Below are positions 55,006-64,000 of a stretch of DNA of 64,000 nt, in pieces (within the stretch, counting starts at the first letter, position 1; every line of letters starts with the position of its first letter). Source of the stretch: Apricaphanius iberus (taxonomy: Eukaryota > Chordata > Actinopteri > Cyprinodontiformes > Aphaniidae); contig JAPXFQ010001354.1 in assembly GCA_028564705.1 (NCBI GenBank), positions 1-64,000 of the forward strand. The letters are read 5' to 3'. Below the pieces are notes generated by a model. That model was not told the origin of the DNA. It saw only the letters and a program-made list of their open reading frames with translations, and did not search any database. The position numbers were made by a program, and so were the translations under genes.

Positions 55006-55727
55006 TACATTATGTGCTTGCATAAACTATGCATATTATTCCAATACAGTGAAATCAACTCTGCGGATTTTTTGTTTGTCCGTCAGTTTAGATGGTAGTT
55101 ATATTTGAGTTATATTCTTCTGTTGCCGTAAGTTCTGAACTATGGCGGATCGTAACGAGAGAGTGGCTTGGCTTTATTTGCTAAATAAAGCCAGACAACG
55201 TCGACTTCGGCTACATCAGCACCGTTTGTGGGTTCACCCAATAATTCAGTTGTGTTCTGAGTTTGGGGAGTTTAACCATTTGCTCCAGTTGATACGTATG
55301 GATGAGGCTCGCTTTCAGCAGTACTTCCATCTGTCCCGCACCCAGTTGGATGACCTCCTGGGCCGTAGCGGAGCTCAAATCTCCTAGCAGCACACCAACT
55401 ACAAGTGCACTGTTCCTCCCGAGGAAGGCCTGTGTTTCTGTCTTCGGTAAGTGTTATGTTTGGTTTTTTTTAAATCTGCGTTTGCTAAACTACTCACCCT
55501 GGATGGGAAATAGATATAAAAAAAAATAGAACAGGGTTAGCAGATGATTATTCGCACTCTCATCTCTCATCAGCGCTCATCTCCTGTTCAAATTAGTGAA
55601 CTCCCAAGCAGTTTTTTGAAATCGTTATTACATTATGTGCTTGCATACACTATGCATATTATTCCAATTCTACAGTGAAATCAACTCTGCGGATTTTTTG
55701 TTTGTCCGTCAGTTTAGATGGTAGTTA
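55006..55727 (+). repeat. Direct repeat of about 95 bp flanking Harbinger exon 1
   Basis: ATTATGTGCTTGCATA...TATGCATATTATTCCAA through TTAGATGGTAGTTATATTT occurs at 55006-55103 (upstream of the ATG) and again at 55628-55727 (in the intron), with only small differences. Confidence 0.9.
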
Positions 55728-55924
55728 TATTTTAATACCTCACACTGAAAAGAACCAATAGTAGGCTACAGATAACAGTAGAACAATGATTTCTAATAAA
55801 TATTTTTGTTATTAAAATGTTAAAGAATATGTGGCCCACATTTTATTTTTTATTGTTTTGGTTCTGTACTAGCAGATTTCTTGCTACTGGTGACTCCTAC
55901 AGAGCCATAGCCAGCAGCTTCTGA
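55142..55924 (+). pseudogene. PIF/Harbinger transposase (HARBI1-like), first two exons
   Basis: Exon 1 (55142-55446) begins MADRNERVAWLYLLNKARQR and has RLWVHPIIQ, EFGEFNHLLQ, DEARFQQYFHLSRTQLDDLL and, after one in-frame TAG, NYKCTVPPEEGLCFCL. It ends at GTAAGT (55447). Exon 2 begins after AG at 55876 and continues in phase with RFLATGDSYRAIASSF, then a stop. This is the N-terminal part of Harbinger DDE transposases; the catalytic domain is absent. The GT-AG junction and frame continuity confirm the intron. Confidence 0.85.
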
Positions 55925-56508
55925 TTGTAGGTGATGGCTACCAGACTATAAGGTTAATTATAACACCACCCAGACTTGCAAACAAGATTGCAAAAGTATT
56001 TTCTTTTTTCTATGATGTATTTTTTTTAACCTTAATTAATCAAAAAGGTTTTCATAAAGGTAATTACAGAAAATTTATAAGCAACAAGTATAACATTGAA
56101 GATCAAAAAAGATAATTCATTTTGATTGCAAAATATATTTATTAGAAAAATGTATATATAAAAAAATAAACAGGAATGTAAAGGAACTCGATTGGATGAA
56201 ATGCGATGGGAGAAGGACACAGAAAGGAGTCTGATTCCTCCCCTGAAAAACATGCCACCTTCACTGAGTAAAAACTACTCTGTAGGCTCCAATGGTTCCA
56301 AATTTAACAGAACAGTGCTGCTTTCATGTAATAATGTATGCATTTTAAATGTATTTATTTAATAGGTCTAGTAACAGAGGCAGGAACAGTGTGGCCAGAT
56401 GTAGGACCAGGGCGGGCAGAAGCAGCAGCAGCAGAAACAGAAGCAGGAACAGGTTGGACAGAGCAAGCAGCAGAAGGGCCCGGCTGCTCTTTGTGCTAAA
56501 CTGCTGCC

Positions 56509-56957
56509 TTAAACAAGATCTGAAAGCCCTGCTGCTTCTTCTGCCTCTGTGTGGTCATACCCAGCCACCTGCTCTTCCTCGAAGCTCATGTTGCTGGATG
56601 ATGGTCTGGGCGCGATGAAGGGCTCGAGGAAGGACAGGACGGACAGGTACTTCCACTTCTTCTCTTTCTCTACTTCTGAACTGCTCTTCTTTCTCTCTTT
56701 TTCCTTTCTGCTCTCCTTTGCATATCTGTCCCTCAGAATCCGGATATTTTTTAATCTTCTCATGACCGTCTTTCGCTAGCTAACGACACGGGCAATAACT
56801 ACGTTGAGAAAAGATTAGATAACTTACCCGACACGCCGATCTCTTCAGCAATCTTCATCGAAGCAAAATCCTTTACATTCCTGTCTCTATATAAAGACGA
56901 GGACGGATCATGAAGTTTTCTGCGATTGCAGACGGCCACGATTAGCTTGTCTTCCAT
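56509..56957 (-). pseudogene. PIF/Harbinger accessory MADF/Myb-like protein, two exons
   Basis: On the minus strand, exon 1 (56957-56828) reads MEDKLIVAVCNRRKLHDPSS, then RDRNVKDFASMKIAEEIGVS, and ends at GTAAGT. Exon 2 (about 56775-56509) has MRRLKNIRILRDRYAKESRK, KKWKYLSVLSFLEPFI and SSSNMSFEEEQ. MADF domain proteins are the second gene of Harbinger elements, assisting nuclear import and DNA binding of the transposase. It is divergent in strand from the transposase at 55142. The reading phase at the junction is off by one base, so it is probably decayed. Confidence 0.75.
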
Positions 56958-57266
56958 TGTTGAAAATGTTTTTTTTTATCCTGCTTCATTCAAGATACAT
57001 GTATAGTGACATCACTACAGTGAAACGCTCTGATTGGTTGCCGCACTGCGTTAACTGCGTTGGGTCCGTCAAAAGTTAAATTAGCTGAACTTCTGCGTTG
57101 CTTGTGTTGCGACGTTGCCGTCTTTAACGTAAGTGAAGTTGACGGAGCCAACGTAAACAACGCACCGCAGAGACTGCTAGGGACCTCTGACATACTCTAC
57201 CATAGACTTTACATGTAATCTTGCTGCAACTGACGCTGACGCATGGGGTTGGTGTGAATGCAGCAT
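56958..57266. other. Right flank of the Harbinger remnant
   Basis: This ends with GGTGTGAATGCAGCATAA. The reverse complement TGCTGCATTCACACC next to TTA resembles a PIF/Harbinger terminal repeat with TAA target. I did not find the matching left end. Confidence 0.45.
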
Positions 57267-57269
57267 AAC

Positions 57270-58186
57270 CCTTACTGTATGTACACACCAAAAGCAAATT
57301 AAGCAAGCGGCGAGTCAGGTGTACATGTTATGTCAGGAGGAGCGCGTTGAAGCACGGCAGGGGGTCCCGTGTCTGTGACTGTCATGGATTCACAGCCTCA
57401 GCAGGACATGGAGGAAATACTGATAAAGATCGTGGCTAATCACCCCGAGCTACATGACACAAGCTGTTTTCTATAGAAAGACAGGAATGAAAAAATATAT
57501 AAATAGGTTAAACTATTTAGACAGGAATGCTCTTAAGAGGTTTTTGGGTGGCCCTTAAAAGAGCCGTTGTTGCTGTAAAAGCACCTTTCCTCCTAGAGTC
57601 AGCCTTGAAACAGCCTCCTCACCTGGTTTCCTGGTTGCAGCTCCCGCACCACGCCCCAATATAAACTTTTACGAGCCGCAGACAGATGGACAGTTGCTCA
57701 GAAATGTAGTTGGTATGTCGGCAGGCGAAGCTTGGACCTTTATGGCACAAACTGGGCGAGCAGGTCACGTTGTCCAGGCGGCGAGGAGCCGGTGTATATG
57801 AGAGGGTGCTCGCTGCTGTTTATGGATCCCTCCGCCGTAGCTAGACTGTATCGCTAGCTCACCAAACCCCCAGTGCAGCGGTCTCCGGTCTTCCGGTATA
57901 CTGTCCTCCGTCAGATCGGAGAACATAATCCACCGGCAGCTGCGCTCTAGCCCCAGCTCCGCTGAAGCCCGGGCCGAACACGCTGTCCTCCATCAGCTCG
58001 GTCCATAATCCACCGTCAGATGCACTATAGCCTCAGCTCCGCTGAAGGCCAGTTTGCGTGTGAAAATACCATATTTGAAGCGCGACCAGTTCGCTCTGTA
58101 CACGCTTCAAGGTGCGAACGTTCAAGCATCCAGCTGGGGGCATGTGGCGCGTTTTGACGCTTTTGCTGTGGACACAGTGTTAGGGA
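57270..58186 (+). mobile_element. Second PIF/Harbinger-type relic
   Basis: The left end TTACTGTATGTACACACCAAAAGC and the reverse complement of the right end CACTGTGTCCACAGCAAAAGC are imperfect inverted repeats next to TTA. The interior has a MADF-like exon at 57384 and GC-rich repeats. Confidence 0.55.
57384..57512 (+). pseudogene. MADF-like protein N-terminus
   Basis: ATG 57384 gives MDSQPQQDMEEILIKIVANHPEL, then HDTSCFL, an in-frame TAG and KDRNEK. This matches the start of MADF domains (LI..V..HPELYD...YRDRNK) of Harbinger accessory proteins. The stop replaces the usual Tyr. Only the N-terminal half is visible. Confidence 0.7.
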
Positions 58187-58930
58187 TTTCCCCTGGACTC
58201 GCTCCGTTGTTGTCTGATGTCCCAATTTAGGGGATTCCCCCAAGGTTCAGAACAGCTGGACGGCGTTAAAGCCTAGGCGACAGAGATCCTCTCGACAGCC
58301 TGCAGACAGCGTCTTCGTGAGCCCGCCGCTTTATTTGTTTATCTTCTATTCTTCTCCACAGACGTAGCACTGCACTGTTCAGGTCAGTTGGCTGTATTTC
58401 TCCAAATACACCTTTCACCTTTCTCCCTGACACTATTTATACACTTAAATCATGGGCATTGACCGCAGCTAAAAAACGTTTTTTCCGAGCTGCGGATGTA
58501 AGTGATCAAGGAGGGAGTGATAAATTCATTGAAAACAAAGGACTGTGGCTTTATCAGGCTAAAGTAAGTTTGGGATCATCTGAGACTTTTTTATTTTCAG
58601 CTTAAAGCAACCAGGTTTAAAACAATGTTGTTGTTTTTTCTGCCCTGATAAGTTTTTTAAAGATCGAGCATCAGTGTGTTTTCAACACTAATAGGATGAA
58701 CTTCTGATTCAACCTAGCTGTGGGTGAGTTAAACTCTTTTTTACATTTCTTACAGGATTAATTTATCATGGTTGAATTGATTGAACATTTGTAACCTGCA
58801 GGAGCTACTGTGGTTAATAATTTAAAGTCATGAAGCTATCTACATTTTAAGGTGTAATACCAATATTTGAACCACTACGTTTGTCATTTATAAAAAAAAA
58901 GTAATAGGGGTCCAGGGTGGGGAAAAAAAA
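58187..58930. other. No recognisable gene or element
   Basis: Mixed-composition sequence with no clear coding region or terminal repeat. Confidence 0.35.
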
Positions 58931-58934
58931 CACA

Positions 58935-59530
58935 CACAAAACCCCCCCCCCCGCTCAACTGTGTTTTGATTCCTTAATCCAGAGTCAGATTTAAAGATTT
59001 AAGCACATATGCAGACATTAACAATGACACAACAGGAGGGATGGGGGGGGGGGACCCCAGTCAACAGCTGACGTGCTGCAACAGATGCGCACCGTCTAAC
59101 TCTTTCCTGGAGTGGCCAGGAGGGTTGGGGGTACAGGTAGAGCAGTGATGACAAGAAAAGTGTGTGCATCTTTAAGGGTGTGAGTCTGTGTGTGCATGTC
59201 TGTGCATCAGTAGTCAGTAGCCCATGAACTCAATCAGCTCAATCCAACAGTCTATTTGCCTATGATGTAATTTGCGTCCTGGGAGAGCTGAACCAGCTCA
59301 TAGTTGAAGGTGTAGGGGTAGGCTGGGGGGGAAGGAGCGTCCTTCTAGATTCTCATCCAAGGGTGTATGTTTGGTCTAGGCCGAATACCAATTGATAACA
59401 AATGCACAGGCAAAGATCTCTTTTCCTTCTTAGCCTTAGAGTTCGTCAAAGTTGGAGATTCAGATTTTTTCTGTCACCCTTTTAAAATACCGGTCAATTA
59501 CGGAAAATATTTGGTTAACGCGACCCCTGG
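58935..59530. repeat. Sequence related to the unclassified insertion at 14717
   Basis: Poly-C then GCTCAACTGTGTT, AAGCACATAT and ACAATGACACA occur in the same order and spacing as at 14728-14835, followed by similarly GT-rich sequence. The 149-codon membrane-protein frame of the other copy is not present. Confidence 0.45.
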
Positions 59531-59798
59531 CTGGAGGAGATACTGACCACTTTTCTTAACTTTGTAATATTCTGCTACTACTTCAAAATTGTGCAATATT
59601 TGTTGTTATTTCAGCTTTTAGAATATAATAGAGAAGTCCACAGGGAAATTCAGGTACCAGCATCAGTACAGCACCACAGTAAGCAAGATAAAATACTAGT
59701 AAAGTTGGTAAGAAATAAATAAAATGAAGTAAAATAAAATAATATGGACTAAATAAACAAAATATACAACATTGCACACTACCAGTGTGCACTACTAA

Positions 59799-60030
59799 GG
59801 GGCGAATGTGGCTCAGGAGTTGGGTGTTTGCCTTGTAATCGGAAGGTTGCCGGTTCAAGCCCCAGCTCTGACGGTCTCAGTCGTTGTGTCCTTGGGCAAG
59901 ACACTTCACCCGTTGCCTACTGGTGGTGGTCAGAGGGCCCGGTGGCGCCATTGTCCGGCAGCCTCGCCTCTGTCAGTGCGCCCCAGGGCTGCTGTGGCTA
60001 CAACGTAGCTTGCCATCATCAGTGTGTGAT
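59799..60030 (+). mobile_element. tRNA-derived SINE
   Basis: GTGGCTCAGGAGTTGGGTG (A box), TTGTAATCGGAAGGTTGCC, GGTTCAAGCCC (B box), then GGGCAAGACACTTCACCC and GGCTGCTGTGGCTACAACGT. Same family as the antisense copy at 22918. The 3' end is truncated. It inserted in the LINE 3' untranslated region. Confidence 0.8.
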
Positions 60031-60960
60031 GCCAAATGCGGCGTTGAACAGTTTGATGGCTCGGGGGACAAAGGACTCTCTGAGTCTGTTGGTCCTATTC
60101 TTCAGGAGGAGCAACCTATTGCTGCTCAGGCTTCTCTGTTCACTGATGAAAAAGTGCAGAGGGTGGCTAGTATTGTCCATAATAGCAAGCAGATTTTTAT
60201 GTGTCCTCCTCTCTGCCACTATCACCAGGGGGTCCAGCCTCATGCCGACCACAGAACCCGCCCGCCTGATCAGTTTGTCCAGTCTGTTTACACTCCTCTT
60301 TGACAGGTTGCCCCCCCAGCTAACCACGGCATAGAAAAGAGTGCTGGCCACCACAGACTGGTAGAACAGGGAACCAGTTCAGCAGCGTAGGTCTTGAGAA
60401 GACGGGAGGGCACTCTGTCAGGGCCAGCTGCTTTCCTTGGGTGGAGCTTCCTCAGTTCTCTCCTCATCTGGTCAGATGTTATTCGGGGGGGTAGAGATGG
60501 GGGAGGGGTGATGGAGGCTGCACCGGAGATGGAGTCAGGAAGGTTGAGTACTGTGGTGGGGAAGGGGGGACAGTGGGCTGGTCATAAGAAGTTGAAGTTT
60601 AAGAAGTTGTTCAGTCTGTTAGCTTCCTCCACTGTCCCCCCTGCTGTTGTTGCCTTTGTTTTGAAGCCTGTGATGATGTTGACACCCTCCATGACCTAAT
60701 TCCTACAATTCTCACCCAGTTTCTCCTCCACTTTCCTCCTGTAGGTGTCCTTTGCCTCTCTCAGGCATTGCTTCACCTCCCGCTGTGCTGATTACATTGC
60801 CTCATTGTCCTTGTTCATGAAAGCCACCTTCTTCCTGTTAAGGGCAGCTTTCACCGCTTGTGTTACCCAAGGTTTGTTATTTGGGTAACAGCGGACAGTC
60901 TTATGGGGGGAGCCTAGGTCCAAACAGAAGTTTAGGTAGTCTGTCACTTTGTGCTTAATA
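60019..60960 (-). pseudogene. CR1/Rex1-like LINE ORF2 remnants
   Basis: The C-terminal frame (60354-60019) reads VVASTLFYAVVSWGGNLSK, RLDKLIRRAGSVVG, HPLHFFISEQRS and NRLRESFVPRAIKLFN, characteristic of the ORF2 C-terminus. Upstream are the endonuclease-RT spacer and the first RT block (GPDRVPSRLLKTYAAEL). All catalytic RT blocks between are deleted. Confidence 0.75.
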
Positions 60961-61685
60961 CTGTTTTTTTTATTTTCATAATAGCTTCATCTGGTCATAC
61001 ATTCTGTTTAGCTGTGAAATTATCTGACTCAGTGAGCTACATTATAACCATTAGTATATTATATCAGAATAAGACATTATTGTATTTTACTAAATACTTG
61101 ATACAGAGTTGAATAACACTTGAGTGTTTTATGATGGAACAGAAATATTAGACTGCACTGAAATATTCACAGAGCCCAGGATGAATGAGCTTGTGCTCCA
61201 GTCCTTGGAAATTAGCAGATGTGTTAAGCATTGTTCTGCAAAATGCTATCACACCCCTGTCTTTCAGTGCTGGACAGGAAACTGAGCACTGAAAGACCAC
61301 TTTGAAGTGAGAATAGCTTGAGTGACAAAAATAAATTAAAAAGGGTAGGTTTTAATGGCCTACAGAAAATTGCAGACCACATGAGACCTTTCTTTAGTTC
61401 TGCTTTCCTGGAGCTTTGACTGACAGCTACAGTACTGCAATTGTGTCTTCTCTTTGCCAGTGAAGACTACTTTAGCCCTGTTTTTATAAAGACAGTTGCT
61501 TTACATCAGAAAAAAAGATACAGGAAATGTGAAAAAAACCCAGCTTTTTGTGCATGACAAATGTGCACCTTATCCTAAATCATTAGCAAGAGTAGGGAAA
61601 TTCTTATTATGAAAAGTCCAAGCAGGGGCGGACTGGGACAATAATTCAAGATGGGAACTTAATACCATCCCAAGCCACCATCCAA
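60961..61685. other. No recognisable gene or element
   Basis: AT-rich. No coding similarity, terminal repeat or tandem repeat found. Confidence 0.35.
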
Positions 61686-61915
61686 TTAACTCAAAATGCC
61701 TAGGTTGATTTTAGTCAGGAAACTGGTAATCCTCTGACAGGTGGAGGGAGGCACGGTGAGCTGGGACAGTTTTTGGTGGAGGAGCTCTGGGACGATGGTG
61801 TTGAATGCAGAGCTGAAGTCCACAAACAGGACCCGAGCGTAGGTACCCGCAGAGTCCAGGTGGTACAGGATGTAGTGGAGAGCCATTTTGACTGCGTCAT
61901 CCACTGACCTGTTAT
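61686..61915 (-). pseudogene. CR1/Rex1-like LINE RT fragment
   Basis: Minus strand: RSVDDAVKMALHYILYHLDS, then ARVLFVDFSSAFNTIVPELL (RT block with the first catalytic Asp) and the following helix. It belongs to the same kind of LINE as 60019-60960 but is a separate fragment. It abuts a TACATA microsatellite. Confidence 0.8.
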
Positions 61916-62035
61916 ATATACACATATATACATATCCATATACATATGCACGTACATATACACCTATGTACATGCATATAAACATACATATATCTGCATC
62001 CCTGCACATACAGATACATGTACACACATACATGC
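61905..62035. repeat. (ACATAT)-type microsatellite
   Basis: Degenerate ACATATA/TACACA/CATACA repeats over about 130 bp. The minus-strand frames here (MYVCTCICMC... type) are repeat translations. Confidence 0.85.
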
Positions 62036-62295
62036 TTTTTTTTTTAAAGCTTGCTCGAAAGGGAATGGAGGAACGAAAGCGTATTTAATCTTACCTCCTA
62101 ACACATTTTAATTAATTTAGGTTGCCATCTTTTTATACAATATCCCGTATCAATAATATAAAATTATGATAATTCTTTTCAAGTTATCAAGAATGTCAAA
62201 CTGATTTTGTATCAGAATTATAATGGATGAAAAGCAAAACAAAAGAGAAAAAAGTCAAATTTCTTCTATCATAAATGCCTAATGCCTAATAAACC
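62036..62295. other. No recognisable gene
   Basis: AT-rich spacer preceding the minus-strand LINE below. Confidence 0.3.
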
Positions 62296-62299
62296 AAAG

Positions 62300-63490
62300 C
62301 CTGATAAAGAAATCTTCATTCATAATCCTTCCTCTGTTCTATATTTTAGAAATAACTTTTTATTTGGCCTTGAATATTTTGATGTTTGCGCATTGTTTGA
62401 GCTCCTCCCCCAACCCGTTCCAAAGTTTGACCCCACACACAGATACACACGTTTTTCTTTGTTGGTCTCACTGCATGCACTTTAAAGTTACTGCATCCCT
62501 TCAGATGATAACCTCCTTCTCTATCTTTAAAGAGTCTTTGAATATTTTCTGGTAAAGCATTTTTATTGGCTTTATACAAAAGCTGAGCAGTATAGAAATA
62601 CACTAAATCAAAAAAATGTAGAGTGGAGTTTGTATGATCACAGTATCCAACTTTATGTATATTACTTATTGCACATTTTTGGAGTTGAAAGAGGGGTTGC
62701 AGTGAACTTTTATAAGTGTTACCCCACACTTCTATACAATATATTAAGTATTGTATAACTCATTAACAATATAATATATATAATGATTTGTAATTAAGCA
62801 CCAGCTTAGCATTGCCGATAATTGAAATACTTTTTGATACTTTGTTCTGAATGTATCTGATGTGTGGTTTCAAACTTAATTTATAATCAATAATTACTCC
62901 CAATAATTTGATTTGTGATACATTTTCTATTACATTATTTATATTTTGATAATTCTAGGTTTTCTTTATAGTTAACAAACATGATTGCCTTAGTTTTATT
63001 CGGATTTATAGACAATTTATTAACATCTATGCATGCTTTTAATTTAATAAGTTCACAATTTACAGTTTTTATGAGACTATTATATTTGGAATAGAATATA
63101 TTCGTGTCATCAGCAAATAGTATAATTTAAACTCCCCCATTTTAACAAACTGCTGTCTCTCAGTTAAATAGCTTTTAATCCACTTCCATTCCACGGCTCT
63201 TATGCCATATTTTTCCAGTTTTGAAAGTAAAATCGAATGGTCAATTGTATCAAAGGCTTTTTGTAAATCTACAAACACACCAATCGCAAATGTCTTTTTT
63301 ACGGAGCATTTATGATTTCTTCCACGGCCTCTATCATGGCAATATATGCTGACATCTTTTTTCTGAACCCATACTGACTCACATTTATTAAATTAAGTTT
63401 ACTAATAAATTTTTCTAATCTTTTTTCGAAGTGTTTCTCCAAAATTTTAGAGAATTGTGGAAGCAGAGAGACAGGTCTGCAATTGGTGAA
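62300..63490 (-). pseudogene. LINE reverse transcriptase and C-terminal region, clade unassigned
   Basis: Minus strand from 63490 down: NCRPVSLLPQFSKILEKHFE, VSQYGFRKKMSAYIAMIEAV, FVDLQKAFDTIDHSILLSKL and EWKWIKSYLTERQQFVKMGE (63278-63069). A deletion follows, then MDVNKLSINPNKTKAIMF, and a C-terminal frame (62729-62346) with GNTYKSSLQPLFQLQK, YTAQLLYKANKNALPENIQ and KDREGGYHL. This is an abundant fish non-LTR family. The YADD block is deleted and there are stops. Confidence 0.8.
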
Positions 63491-63499
63491 GATGTTCTC

Positions 63500-64000
63500 T
63501 TTCCTGTTCTTGTAGACTGTGCTGGAGTTTAAATTTTATATTAAAATGTTCCTCTATTGTGGATTAACTCCGAAACTGTCAATTAGCTCTGTTCACGGTT
63601 TGAGGATCCAGCGGTCCTCAGTGGGGTCGAAATAGTGGTATTCTGTTCCAGGAATAAAGCAGAAACAACAACACAGATCTGTTTCTTATGAGACGCACCT
63701 GCAGTCCTGGCTCACCAATGTGCACACTGGCTAAACAGGGCTCATCTCTTTTTTTATTGAACACAAAGAAAAAAGAATCACATGACATGGTCAGTTACCT
63801 CAGCCTTCTTTCTCATTCAATATGCATGGTGATAAGAGGAGTATATACCAAAATAACCACTTATGTAATTTTAATATAGTAATGCAAATACACCCTTTAA
63901 AATGCAACAATTAAACTATTATTTAACATTGGAATTTAAGGTAAGGGTTACTTCCTAATTCATTGTTCTTTTATTGGATTTCCACTCCATTTCAATATAT
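63500..64000. other. No recognisable gene to window end
   Basis: After the LINE similarity ends near 63500 I see no domain. A 63-codon plus-strand frame (63688-63879) is not convincing. Confidence 0.35.

Larger units (their letters stand above)
59600..60960 (-). mobile_element. CR1/Rex1-like LINE, RT core deleted, with SINE insertion
   Basis: Minus strand from 60960 down: the spacer region NKPWVTQAVKAALNRKKVAF, YRRKVEEKLG and a VPSRLLK block. A deletion near 60370 joins this to the C-terminal region (60354-60019). The 3' end (59798-59600) includes GAATTTCCCTGTGG. A SINE (59799-60030) separates the ORF from the 3' end. Confidence 0.7.

Noticed and set aside
59805..59875. Possible tRNA gene (A-box and B-box motifs)
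   Set aside because: Cloverleaf not supported; it is the head of a SINE with a second copy at 22918-23092.
61686..62033. N-terminal extension of the LINE RT fragment (Met/Tyr/Cys repeats)
   Set aside because: It is a translation of the adjacent ACATAT microsatellite, not protein-coding sequence.

Overview
This window looks like a gene-poor, transposon-dense stretch of a ray-finned fish (teleost) genome. The evidence is the mix of element families: L2, Tx1/L1, I-clade and CR1/Rex1-like LINEs, a DIRS retroelement, a Penelope-like element, Tc1/mariner, hAT, PIF/Harbinger and piggyBac DNA transposons, and tRNA-derived SINEs with GGAT tails. I found no convincing host gene, no rRNA or functional tRNA gene and no CRISPR array. 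Almost every coding stretch is a transposon gene. Two large ones remain open over most or all of their length: the RT part of a Tx1/L1 ORF2 and a complete 667-codon hAT transposase. Family names rest on recognised protein and terminal motifs, not on a database search. || Layout, 1-24 kb. A Tx1/L1-like LINE (about 280-7380) has a very GC-rich 3-kb 3' region. A minus-strand piggyBac remnant and an internally deleted DIRS element ending in a near-perfect 49-bp inverted repeat follow. An L2 LINE (11.8-16 kb) is broken by two insertions of unknown type and followed by an inverted second L2 fragment, which itself holds a CCATCC-tailed LINE fragment with a 12-bp target duplication. Next come an I-clade LINE with RNase H and an embedded SINE, then one LTR, a tRNA-Pro-type primer-binding site and the start of gag. 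A second L2 starts at about 21.7 kb and carries a SINE, a LINE tail and a PIF/Harbinger MITE. || Layout, 24.6-39.1 kb: the most interesting object. A 14.5-kb DNA transposon with about 1.0-1.1-kb inverted terminal repeats sits inside the second L2. It has TAT...ATA ends and a perfect 6-bp target duplication (GTGTTC), and the L2 reading frame resumes exactly across it. Both terminal repeats hold the same short start-codon exon with a splice donor. The interior carries a decayed, intron-containing HECT-type E3 ubiquitin-ligase gene on the minus strand and an integrase-like exon on the plus strand. The ends and target duplication fit the IS3EU superfamily as I recall it. A complete hAT transposon with a perfect 8-bp target duplication lies inside the left terminal repeat. 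The right terminal repeat preserves the empty site, so the order of insertion (L2, then giant element, then hAT) can be read directly. || Layout, 39-64 kb. The L2 tail is followed by Tc1 ends, a 61-bp minisatellite, a hAT transposase fragment split by a PIF/Harbinger MITE, a TTAA-flanked MITE, a SINE and a Tc1 relic. A Penelope-like retroelement (49.0-51.8 kb) has hammerhead-ribozyme-like core motifs in its terminal repeat and is split by a hAT MITE. Then come L2 tails, PIF/Harbinger transposase and MADF-protein exons, and minus-strand LINE fragments. Gaps without a recognisable element are listed as such. || The genes do not form a host pathway. They are parts of selfish elements (transposases, reverse transcriptases, accessory proteins) at different stages of decay, nested in one another. 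The nesting gives a relative chronology.
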